Below the pieces are notes generated by a model. That model was not told the origin of the DNA. It saw only the letters and a program-made list of their open reading frames with translations, and did not search any database. The translations under genes were made by a program, and so were the position numbers. DNA of 46,663 nucleotides from DATMGU01 sp035555315 (GTDB taxonomy: Bacteria > Pseudomonadota > Alphaproteobacteria > ATCC43930 > CGMCC-115725): assembly GCA_035555315.1 (NCBI GenBank), contig DATMGU010000013.1, positions 1 to 46,663 on the forward strand, written 5' to 3'. How positions within the stretch are numbered: the first letter of the stretch is position 1; each line of letters starts with the position of its first letter. Positions 6,752-15,100 of this stretch are shown one piece after another.

Positions 6752-8368
6752 GTGCGTCGTTGGAATTTCGTGAAATCGGTCGGTCTCGCCGCGGCGCTGG
6801 CCCTCGTTCTGCCGTTCGGTCTGGCGGGCATGGCGCAGGCGGGCGGCACGCTGCGCATGGCCCTGACCGCCTCGGACATCCCGCTGACCACGGGGCAGAC
6901 CGATAATGGCGGCGAGGGCATGCGCGTCATGGGCTATACCGCCTATGACGGGCTGATCAATTGGGACCTGTCCTCGGCCGACAAGGCATCGGGGCTGGTG
7001 CCGGGTCTGGCCACGTCGTGGCAGGTCGACGCCACGGACAAGACGCGCTGGGTGTTCACGCTGCGCCAGGGCGTCAAATTCCATGACGGCTCGGCGTTCG
7101 ATGCCGACAGCGTCACCTGGAACCTCGCCAAGCTGGTCGACGACAAGTCGCCGCAATACGATCCGAAACAGGCGGCCCAGGGCCGGACGCGCATCCCGAC
7201 GGTGACCGGGTGGAAAAAGCTGGATGATTTCACCGTCGAAATCACCACCGGCCAGCCCGATGCGTTCCTGCCCTACGAGATCGCCTGGATCATGATGTCC
7301 AGCCCCGCGCAGTGGGAGAAAGTCGGGCGCGACTGGAACAAATTCGCCCTGACGCCCTCCGGCACCGGCCCCTGGAAGATCGCGAGCTGGACCGCGCGGG
7401 AGCGGGCGGAGCTCGTGCGCAATCCGGATTATTGGGACGCGGCGCGGGTGCCGAAGCTGGACAAGCTGATCCTGATCCCGATGCCGGATGCGAGCGCCCG
7501 CACAGCGGCGCTGCGCTCGGGCCAGGTCGACTGGATCGAGGCGCCAGCGCCCGACGCGGTGCCCAGCCTGACCGCCGCCGGCTTCAAGCTGGTCACCAAC
7601 GGCTACCCGCATAACTGGACCTGGCATTTGAGCCGCGTCGAGGGGTCGCCCTGGAACGATATCCGGGTGCGCAAGGCCGCCAATCTGGCGGTGGATCGCG
7701 AGGGGCTGAAGCAATTGCTCGGCGGGTTGATGATCCCGGCCAAGGGCTTCGTGCTGCCGTCCAGCCCCTGGTTCGGCCATCCGACTTTCGACGTGCGTTA
7801 CGATCCCGAGGCCGCGAAAAAGTTGCTCGCCGAGGCGGGCTACGGCCCCTCGAAGCCGCTCAAGGTCAAGATCCTGATCTCGGCCTCGGGCTCCGGCCAG
7901 ATGCAGCCCCTGCCGATGAACGAGTTCGTCCAGCAGAACCTCAAGGATGTCGGGATCGAGGCCGATTTCGAGGTCGTCGAATGGAACACGCTGATCAATA
8001 TTTGGCGTGCCGGCGCCAAATCCGAGATGTCCAAGGGCGCGTCCGGCATGAACTACAGCTACTTCATCCAGGACCCGTTCACCGCTTTCGTGCGCCATGT
8101 GAAATCGTCGCTGGCACCGCCCAAGGGAACGAATTGGGGCTTCTACAGCGATCCGGAGATGGACAAGCTGCTGGACGAGGCGCAGACGACCTTCGATCCG
8201 GACAAGCAGACGCTGATCCTGCAGAAGGTGCACGAGAAGTACGTCGACGACGCGGCTTTCCTGATGATCACCCACGACGTCAACCCACGCGCCCTGTCGC
8301 CCAAGGTAAAGGGCTTCATCCAGGCGCAGAACTGGTTCCAGGACTTCTCGCCGATCACGATGGAGTAG
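6752..8368 (+). CDS. Family 5 extracellular solute-binding protein (DppA/OppA-like)
   Basis: Periplasmic binding protein of the peptide/nickel/opine ABC family (SBP_bac_5). It has 538 residues. The signal peptide is about residues 1-30 (RR start, AAALALVLPFGLAG core, cleavage after AQA). Family features include LVPGLATSWQVD, TLRQGVKFHDGSAFDADSVTWNL, GTGPWKIASW and VRKAANLAVDREGLKQLLGG. The GTG at 6752 was preferred over the ATG at 6728 because AGGGG (6741-6745) sits six bases before it and the protein then begins directly with a signal peptide. No permease or ATPase of this family is nearby, so it must work with components encoded elsewhere. Ligand unknown. Confidence 0.9.
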   Translation: MRRWNFVKSVGLAAALALVLPFGLAGMAQAGGTLRMALTASDIPLTTGQTDNGGEGMRVMGYTAYDGLINWDLSSADKASGLVPGLATSWQVDATDKTRWVFTLRQGVKFHDGSAFDADSVTWNLAKLVDDKSPQYDPKQAAQGRTRIPTVTGWKKLDDFTVEITTGQPDAFLPYEIAWIMMSSPAQWEKVGRDWNKFALTPSGTGPWKIASWTARERAELVRNPDYWDAARVPKLDKLILIPMPDASARTAALRSGQVDWIEAPAPDAVPSLTAAGFKLVTNGYPHNWTWHLSRVEGSPWNDIRVRKAANLAVDREGLKQLLGGLMIPAKGFVLPSSPWFGHPTFDVRYDPEAAKKLLAEAGYGPSKPLKVKILISASGSGQMQPLPMNEFVQQNLKDVGIEADFEVVEWNTLINIWRAGAKSEMSKGASGMNYSYFIQDPFTAFVRHVKSSLAPPKGTNWGFYSDPEMDKLLDEAQTTFDPDKQTLILQKVHEKYVDDAAFLMITHDVNPRALSPKVKGFIQAQNWFQDFSPITME

Positions 8369-8393
8369 GGGCGGGGCACGGCGGGTTTGACCG

Positions 8394-9602
8394 TTGAGGC
8401 ACGAATCCGTCCCTCTCCGCCTCTGGGCTACGGCATTCACAGCCGTATCCGCCGATGTTGTCGTCATAGGCTTAGGCGCCGTAGGCAGCGCCACGCTGTA
8501 CCGCCTGGCCCGGCAGGGCATCCAGGCCATCGGCATCGACCGCTTTCATCCGCCACATGACCGCGGCTCCACCCATGGCGAAAGCCGCATCACCCGGCTG
8601 GGCGTCGGGGAGGGCCATGCTTATGCGTCGCTGGTTCGTCGGTCGCACGAAATCTGGCGCGAGTTGGAAGCTGAGACCGGCGAGGCGCTGATGCTGCGCA
8701 CCGGCGGGCTGATCCTCGGTCCGCAAGCGGGCGGCACAAGCCATCACGGCGCTGCGGATTTCGTCGGCCGCAGCATCGCCGTCGCCACCGCCAACGACGT
8801 GCCGCATGAGGTGCTCGACAGCGCGGAAATGAAGCGTCGGTATCCGCAGTTGGGTTTGCGCGGCGACGAACGTGGCTATTTCGAGCCCAGCGCCGGTGTG
8901 GTGCTGCCGGAGCGCGCGGTTGCGTTGCAATTACGGCTTGCCGCGCAACTAGGCGCGACGTTGCGCCTTGGCGAGCCGGTGCTGAGCCTTGCGGAAACCC
9001 AGGGTGGTGTTGAGATCGTCACCGATCAGGGCCGGGTAAATGCCGGTCGGGTCATCATGGCCGCCGGTGCCTGGTTGCCGGGTTTGGCGGGGCTCGGCGC
9101 CCATGCGAAAGTGTTTCGACAGGCATCGCATTGGTATGCCGCCGATAATGCCGCCGCCTACGCGCCGGATCGCTTTCCAGTTATGCTTTGGATCCACGGC
9201 AGTGCGGAACACGACTACATCTACGCCTTCCCCTCGGTTGACGGCGCCACGGTGAAGGCGGCGAGTGAGCGTTACAGCGCGCCGCTCGATCCTGATGCGG
9301 TGGATCGCGTGGTGACGCCGGAGGAATCGGCCGGCATTCATTCCCGGTATGTCGCCGGTCGCCTGCTCGGGGTTGGCAGCCAGGTCGTACCAGCCGGTAC
9401 TTGCCTTTACACTGTGACCCCGGATGCCGGGTTCCTGGTGGACCGGATGCCGGGGACATCGCGCGTCATCGTCGCGTCCGCGTGCTCAGGCCATGGGTTC
9501 AAACATTCGCCCGCACTTGGCGAGGCCTTGGCCGGCATGGCAACCGCTGATGAAATTCCTGAATCGATGGCAGCGTTCGCATTGGAGCGGTTCGCGGCCT
9601 GA
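8394..9602 (+). CDS. solA: FAD-dependent amine oxidase, sarcosine oxidase/N-methyltryptophan oxidase-like
   Basis: Flavoenzyme of the monomeric sarcosine oxidase family, which oxidises N-methyl amino acids to amine, formaldehyde and H2O2. The dinucleotide-binding motif VVIGLGAVGSATLYRLARQG is followed by HDRGSTHGESRITRL, the conserved basic loop near the flavin. Cys337 in GTCLYTVTPDAGF is where MSOX family members bind FAD covalently, and SGHGFKHSPALGE is the C-terminal FAD motif. The start is doubtful: homologues begin just before the DVVVIG strand, but no ATG is there, and the only start-like codon in frame is TTG at 8394, leaving about 20 extra residues. Codon use (TTA, CTA, ATA) is looser than in neighbours. 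A GNAT gene follows. Substrate inferred only from family. Confidence 0.85.
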   Translation: MRHESVPLRLWATAFTAVSADVVVIGLGAVGSATLYRLARQGIQAIGIDRFHPPHDRGSTHGESRITRLGVGEGHAYASLVRRSHEIWRELEAETGEALMLRTGGLILGPQAGGTSHHGAADFVGRSIAVATANDVPHEVLDSAEMKRRYPQLGLRGDERGYFEPSAGVVLPERAVALQLRLAAQLGATLRLGEPVLSLAETQGGVEIVTDQGRVNAGRVIMAAGAWLPGLAGLGAHAKVFRQASHWYAADNAAAYAPDRFPVMLWIHGSAEHDYIYAFPSVDGATVKAASERYSAPLDPDAVDRVVTPEESAGIHSRYVAGRLLGVGSQVVPAGTCLYTVTPDAGFLVDRMPGTSRVIVASACSGHGFKHSPALGEALAGMATADEIPESMAAFALERFAA

Positions 9603-9627
9603 CAGCGTGAAGGACAGGAGCATACTG

Positions 9628-10068
9628 ATGTCGGAATTACAGACCGAATACGAGATTTCAACCGAGCCGCATCGCCTCGACGTGGATGTCATTTACAACT
9701 TCCTGGCGAATGACAGTTATTGGTCGCCTGGGATTCCTCGATCGATCGTGGAGCGGGCGGTCGAGAATTCGCTTTGTTTTGGCGTTTACCATGCCACGGG
9801 TCAGGTCGGGTTTGGCCGCATCGTCACTGACAAATCGACATTCGCACTGCTGGCCGACGTGTTCATACTGGAGCCGCATCGGGGCAAAGGCCTGTCCAAG
9901 TGGCTTATGCGCTGCATAATGGACCATAAGGACCTGCAAGGTCTGCGTCGCTGGCTCCTGTTGACGTCGGACGCCCACGGTTTGTATCGCCAATTCGGCT
10001 TCGAAGACCTCGCGAACACCTGGCGATTTATGGAGATCTTGCGGGCGGACGTCTATCGGGCATCATAA
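9628..10068 (+). CDS. GNAT-family N-acetyltransferase
   Basis: Small (146 residues) acetyl-CoA-dependent acetyltransferase. Motif A reads ADVFILEPHRGKGLSKWLM, with the HRGKGL loop that binds the CoA pyrophosphate. The last third, LTSDAHGLYRQFGFED, is the usual beta6/beta7 region. The ATG at 9628 has SD AGGACAGGAG (9610-9619). It lies 25 bases after the amine oxidase stop and shares its less GC-biased codon use, so the two probably form one transcription unit and may have arrived together. The acceptor cannot be predicted. Confidence 0.85.
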   Translation: MSELQTEYEISTEPHRLDVDVIYNFLANDSYWSPGIPRSIVERAVENSLCFGVYHATGQVGFGRIVTDKSTFALLADVFILEPHRGKGLSKWLMRCIMDHKDLQGLRRWLLLTSDAHGLYRQFGFEDLANTWRFMEILRADVYRAS

Positions 10069-10272
10069 CGGCTGTATCGGGTTAGATTTGCCGGATGAGG
10101 AATGAAAGGGATTGGGCTTCAGTTCGGCGCTTACCCAGAATGGCCGCAAGTGTGCGGCGGCCAAGCTCTAAACCTCAGCCGCCCATCCGACTGGATCCGA
10201 ACCCACCGGCATTAGGCCTGGGTAGCCACGATAACGATCCTCGGCAACCCGCCAAACCCTTGTGCGGCATTC
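10069..10272. other. Intergenic gap between convergent genes
   Basis: About 200 bases between the GNAT gene and the ureidoglycolate lyase gene. A GCCGC/GCGGC hairpin (10143-10158) without a T run could act as a weak terminator. A 66-codon open frame across the gap has no recognisable protein pattern and is not called. Confidence 0.5.
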
Positions 10273-10761
10273 CTAATGGCCGAAATCGACGGTGATCGGC
10301 CGGTCTAGCGTGACGATGTCGCAGTCGCCGGGGCCGACCCGGCCGACCACCAGCGCCTCCGCCGGGACGCCCAACGCCACGGCCGGGTGGTGCCAGGTGC
10401 CGGTGGCGAAATTGACGCCGCTGCCGGGCGGGACGGCGAAGACGCGGATCGCCGCGGGATCGAGCCGCTCCGCCGCGGGGGCGACGATCGCCAGCAGCGT
10501 CCCGGCGCCCAGCGGGATGAAGGCCTGGGTCGAGGCGGGGTGGCGTTCCATCACGCCGATGCGGAAATCGGCCGGCGCCGCCGCGACGCGGTACAGGCTG
10601 AGTGCGGCGACGCCTTCCTGTTCGGTGAGGCGCAACCGGGCCAGCAGCCAGCTTTCGCCGGAGCCCTGGTTGATGCTGTGGCCCGGCGTATCGGGCTTGG
10701 CCAAGATCTCACCGAAGGGAGCGAAGGCCTCGGTGGAAAGCGTCTCGACGCGCCGGATCAT
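10273..10761 (-). CDS. allA: Ureidoglycolate lyase
   Basis: Cytosolic enzyme splitting ureidoglycolate, the last ring-derived intermediate of allantoin/purine degradation, into glyoxylate and urea. It has 162 residues, the normal family length. Cupin-type features are INQGSGESW near the N-terminus, VMERHPASTQAFIPLG (conserved ERHP..QAF segment) and GTWHHPAVAL, which supplies metal/substrate-site histidines in this fold. The chosen start MIRRVETLS matches family N-termini; a longer frame would overlap the upstream gene. It lies 13 bases downstream of ogt on the same strand. No other purine-catabolism gene is in the window, so its role here is unclear. Confidence 0.82.
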   Translation of the reverse strand: MIRRVETLSTEAFAPFGEILAKPDTPGHSINQGSGESWLLARLRLTEQEGVAALSLYRVAAAPADFRIGVMERHPASTQAFIPLGAGTLLAIVAPAAERLDPAAIRVFAVPPGSGVNFATGTWHHPAVALGVPAEALVVGRVGPGDCDIVTLDRPITVDFGH

Positions 10762-10774
10762 GCCGATCGCCCAG

Positions 10775-11338
10775 TCATGCCGATTGCCCCGCCATGGCGA
10801 CCGCCATGTCCGCAGGCGGAGTCGGGGCGAACAGGTCGGTTTGCCGCCGCTCATGGTCGAGCAGCCAGCGTTTGCGTTCCAGCCCGCCGGCATAGCCGGT
10901 CAACTGCCCCTTGGCGCCGATCACCCGGTGGCACGGCACGACGATCGCCACCGGATTGAGTGAATTGGCGAGGCCGACCGCGCGCGACGCGGTCGGTCGG
11001 CCGATCCGCTGGGCCAGCGCGCCATAGCTCAGCGTGCCGCCGGCCGGGATCGTCCGCAGCGCCGCCCAGACGATCCGCTGAAACGGTGTCCCACCGGTCC
11101 GCACCGCCAGGCCGTCCACGGCGGTGATGTCCCCCGCGAGGTAGTCCGTGAGTCGGCGCGCGGCATTCGACGCCGCCTTGCCGGCGACGAGGCTGACCGA
11201 GCCGAGCCGGGTCGCCAGCAGCCGTGTCATGCGGGCGTCGTAATCGCCGAAATCCAGCGCCACCAGGGCGCGGTCATCCGAGACCAGCACGATCGTGCCG
11301 ACCGGTGACGGCATTTCCTCGATCGATAGATGTTCCAT
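10775..11338 (-). CDS. ogt: Methylated-DNA-protein cysteine methyltransferase (Ogt)
   Basis: Suicide DNA-repair protein that moves the alkyl group from O6-alkylguanine to its own cysteine. The 187 residues include GTPFQRIVWAALRTIPAGGTLSYGALAQRIG (helix-turn-helix region), the arginine-finger segment RAVGLANSLNP and the active site VVPCHRVIG with Cys136. The start at 11338 was chosen because GGAAAG lies just upstream; an earlier ATG at 11371 adds eleven residues and has no clear SD. It lacks the N-terminal Ada domain and so is of the constitutive Ogt type. It probably shares a transcript with allA, without obvious functional link. Confidence 0.92.
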   Translation of the reverse strand: MEHLSIEEMPSPVGTIVLVSDDRALVALDFGDYDARMTRLLATRLGSVSLVAGKAASNAARRLTDYLAGDITAVDGLAVRTGGTPFQRIVWAALRTIPAGGTLSYGALAQRIGRPTASRAVGLANSLNPVAIVVPCHRVIGAKGQLTGYAGGLERKRWLLDHERRQTDLFAPTPPADMAVAMAGQSA

Positions 11339-11427
11339 ATGGCTTTCCGTGGTCGCGGCGGTATGCATCATTGCGGGCGCTGCGCCGCTATAGTGGTCCG
11401 CACCCTAACTCAAGCCCCGTGAAGAGC

Positions 11428-11982
11428 ATGCCAAGCACCTCAGCAGAAACCATCCCATCCGACAACCATCCGCCGATCATTCTGGTGGTCATGGGCGTCT
11501 CCGCGGTCGGCAAGACGACGGTGGCCCGCGGCCTGGCCGAGCGGCTGGGCTGGGCGTTCGAGGAAGGCGACGACCTGCACCCGCCGGAGAACGTCGCCAA
11601 GATGAAAAGCGGCCAGCCGCTCGACGACGATGATCGACGGCCCTGGCTGCTGCGCATCGGCGTCTGGATCGACGCGTGCCTGGCCGCCGGCCGGTCGGGG
11701 GTGGTGACGTGCTCGGCGCTGCGTCGGCGCTACCGCGATCTTCTCGCCAAGGACCGTCCCGCGGTCCGCTTCGTGTTCCTGCACGGCGACCACGCGCTGC
11801 TCGCCGGCCGGATCGCTCACCGGCACGGGCATTTCATGCCGACCGGCCTGCTCGACAGCCAGTTCGCGACGTTGGAGCCGCCTGGGCCCGACGAAAACCC
11901 GATCTCGATCGAGGTCGGGCCACCGGCCGGCGACCTGGTTCAGCAGGTGATCGATCGGCTTGGCATCGGCAGCGGCCGATAG
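11428..11982 (+). CDS. gntK: Gluconokinase
   Basis: Phosphorylates D-gluconate to 6-phosphogluconate with ATP in the cytosol, feeding the pentose-phosphate genes at 26-35 kb. It has 184 residues, normal for the GntK family. The P-loop is GVSAVGKTT (residues 23-31), followed by the family motif EEGDDLHPPENVAKMKSG and PLDDDDRRPWL, then TCSALRRRYRDLL. The ATG at 11428 is preferred; a GTG at 11419 is in frame. The SD is weak. It is divergent from ogt, with only 89 bases between start codons, so promoters overlap there. A 16-bp tandem repeat starts 12 bases after its stop. Confidence 0.93.
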   Translation: MPSTSAETIPSDNHPPIILVVMGVSAVGKTTVARGLAERLGWAFEEGDDLHPPENVAKMKSGQPLDDDDRRPWLLRIGVWIDACLAAGRSGVVTCSALRRRYRDLLAKDRPAVRFVFLHGDHALLAGRIAHRHGHFMPTGLLDSQFATLEPPGPDENPISIEVGPPAGDLVQQVIDRLGIGSGR

Positions 11983-11993
11983 GCTGGCCAGGC

Positions 11994-12073
11994 GTTGGAT
12001 CGTCGGGCCGTTGGATCGTCGGGCCGTTGGATCGTCGGGCCGTCGGATCGTCGGGCCGCCGGATCGTCGGGCC
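11994..12073 (+). repeat. 16-bp tandem repeat, five units
   Basis: Consensus GTTGGATCGTCGGGCC. Units at 11994-12009, 12010-12025 and 12026-12041 are identical; those at 12042-12057 and 12058-12073 differ by one and two C-for-T changes. There are no spacers, so it is a minisatellite and not a CRISPR. It lies between the gluconokinase stop and the histidine kinase leader. A 16-bp period shifts the frame, consistent with non-coding status. Confidence 0.97.
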
Positions 12074-12138
12074 CGCGTCCAGCCCTCGTTAACTATTCCG
12101 GGACATAGTAACGCGTGCCGACCGTGCGGATCGCGGCA

Positions 12139-12181
12139 GGAGGCTATTATCCTCCAATAGGGATGGCTTCTCCGCAGCCAT
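12139..12181 (+). promoter_or_regulatory. Hairpin-rich leader of the hybrid histidine kinase gene
   Basis: GGAGG (12139-12143) pairs with CCTCC (12151-12155). Alternatively, CTATT in that loop (12144-12148) pairs with AATAG (12156-12160), which would exclude the first pairing. ATGGCT (12163-12168) pairs with AGCCAT (12176-12181), 12 bases before the kinase ATG. No convincing SD precedes the ATG, and the only GGAGG is locked in the first hairpin, so structure-dependent translation is possible. Confidence 0.4.
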
Positions 12182-12193
12182 ACGGATCTTCGA

Positions 12194-15100
12194 ATGACGC
12201 GTCTTACCTGGTTTATCGACCGCCTGACGATCCGCACATTGATGAGGGCGGCGATCGGTACCCTGGCGGCGGTGGCATTGATCGGGATGGCCCGGTTGGC
12301 CTGGGTCGATTACGACAATGCGAGCAACGCGCAAGACGCTTCCAAGACCCTGAAGCTGCTGGGACGCGTGATCGCCGTGTCCCACGGTATCGGGGTGGAG
12401 CGTGGCCAGACCGTCGCGATGCTGCTGACGCCGGAACCGGCGAATCCCGCCGCTTTGGACGTTCTCGCCGCCGCGCGGACGAACACCGACGCGCTGTTCG
12501 GCGCGGTTCTGAGATCGGTACCCGACAGCGCCTTCGATGAGGCATCTGAACTACGCCGGAACGTGACGCAGCTTCAGCTGTCGCTGGGGCTGATGCGGGG
12601 GAGCGCCGACCTTCAGATGGCGCGTCCATCAACCGAGCGTACGCCAGGTTTCCTGGACCGCTATGCGTTGGCGATCGCCGGCATCAGCGACGGCACGTCA
12701 CGGTTGAGTGCCCGCCTTAGAACGATGACCATTGGCTATGCCCCGGAGGTCGGGGCGAATTTGGACTTGGCGCGCATCGCCATGGAAATGCGGGAATATG
12801 GCGGCCGCCGGTCGTTGTCTGTGTCGGCCACCGTCCGCCGACAGCGGACGATGACCCAGGAGGAGGTGCGCAGCTGGGCCGAATTCACCGGGCGGCTTCA
12901 ACTGCTGTGGAAATTGGTGGAGACGCAAAGTGTCGCGAATGCCGTCTCCCCGACGGTGAGGGCAGCTATCGATTCCGTTCGCTGGCTCTATTTCGGCGAG
13001 CTCGAAAAGCTGTACGAGGAAATTCTCGCCCGGAAAATGGCAGGCGAGATCGGCATATCCCCGGGTCAAGCGGCGGAGCTGCGTGCCAAGACCACCGCGG
13101 CGATGACACCGATCTATGACATGGCCAGCCTATCGATCGCCGAAAGCCAGGCGAGCGTCGATGAAGCGTGGTTCCACGCGCTCTGGCGATTTGCCCTGAC
13201 ATCGTCGGGGTTGGTGGCGATGCTGGTCCTGGCGCTCGGTACCTTCATCGGGTTCGACCGCCGCGTCGGGCGGCCGCTCGGGTCGTTGACGTCGGTGCTG
13301 CTGCGACTGGCCGATGGCGATCCGAATGTCATTGTGCCTGGCCAAGGGCGCGCCGACGAAATCGGCCGGATCGGTCGGGCGATCGAGACGCTGCGAACCA
13401 AATCCCTGGAAATGGCGGAATCGCGGGATCGCGAACACCGTGTGATGCTGCAGGCGATCATCGATCAGGTGCCGGCCCTGATCAACGTCAAGGACGTGGG
13501 TCGCCGTTATATCCTGGTCAACAGTGCCCAGGCTGCGGCCTTCATCGGCGATACGCGGGATATCATCGGCAAACGCGCCGAAGATTTCCGGCGGACCACC
13601 GCCGATGAGGCATCGGATCAGGCGTTGCTGGCGGACATCAATCAAAGCGAACAGAAGATCTTGGAGACCGGCCAAGGCTACATGAATGTCGAGAAAACCG
13701 TGGTCACCGAGCACGGCGAGACACAACATCTGTTGCTCTCCAAAGTGCCGCTGTTCGATGCCGAGAAACGCGTGATCGGAATCATTACCGCGGCCGTCGA
13801 TTTCACCAAGCAAAAGCGCATCGAGGCGGATCTGCGCGAGGCGCGGATCGCGGCGGAAAGCGCCAATGTGGCGAAGTCCGAATTTCTGGCGAATATGAGC
13901 CACGAGATCCGCACGCCGATGAACGGCATCATCGGCATGAACGGCCTGCTGCTGCGGACGTCCCTGATGCCCGAGCAGCGCAAATTCGCCGAGGCGGTCC
14001 AGCTTTCGGCGGATTCATTGCTCGTCATCATCAACGACATCCTGGATATCTCGAAACTCGAGGCCGGCAAGGTCGAGCTTGAAGAGGTCGATTTCAACCT
14101 CGAACCGCTGGTCGAGGACGTCGTCGAACTGTTCTCGCCGAAGGCCCATGAGAAGACCATCGAGATCGCGTCGTATCTCGATGATGGCGCTCGGCGGCCG
14201 TTGCGCGGCGATCCGACGCGGCTGCGCCAGATCCTGCTCAACCTGGTATCGAACGCGATCAAATTCACGCAAAGCGGCGTGGTTTCGGTCGAGGTCAGAT
14301 CCTGGGTCCGAAAACCCGATCGCACCGCGTTGCGCGTCGAGGTGCATGACACCGGCATCGGCGTCAGCGCCGAGGCCAAGGCGAAGCTGTTCCAGAAATT
14401 CCAGCAGGCGGATGGCTCGATTACCCGCCGGTTCGGCGGTACGGGCCTCGGCCTCTCGATTTCGCAGCAACTGATCCATCTGATCGGCGGCGATATCGGT
14501 GTCGCCGATCGGCCCGGCGGCGGCAGCACCTTCTGGTTCGAGGTGGAGCTGCCGAATGCCGGCCGGGTGATCGCCAAGCCGCGGCGATCGGGTGCGGGGT
14601 TGCGCGGTGCCCGGGTGCTGGTCGTCGATGACATCGAAGTCAACCGACGCATCTTCATGCGTCAGTTGGAGCCCGAAGGCGCCCTCATGAGCGAGGTCGC
14701 CGATGGCGAGGCGGCACTTGCCGCCCTGCGGCGCGCCGAGGATGAGGGGCGGCCTTTCGATATCGTGCTGCTCGACCAGATGATGCCGGGCATGGCTGGT
14801 GAGGTCGTGGCGGAGCGGATCCGCGCCATGACGGGATGGCGGCAACCCAAGCTGGTGCTGGTTTCCTCGGTTGGCATTCCGACGCGGCGCGACCGGGCGG
14901 CCACCGCCGGTTTCGATACGTTCCTGACCAAACCGGTCCGCTACAAGGAACTGCTGACCTGCCTTTCCGGCCTGTGGCGTGCCGACCAGGCGCCGACGAC
15001 CCCACCGCTCGTCGAGATGCCGCTCCTCTCGGACGCGGCGCCCGGAGCCGCGGCGGGCCATGTGCTGCTGGCCGAGGACAACGAGGTCAATACGCTGCTC

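Noticed and set aside
10095..10295. A 66-codon open frame in the gap before allA
   Set aside because: No SD, no homology pattern, and its end overlaps the allA stop region. Most likely chance.
11994..12073. CRISPR-like array
   Set aside because: Units are 16 bp and contiguous with no spacers, so this is a tandem repeat.
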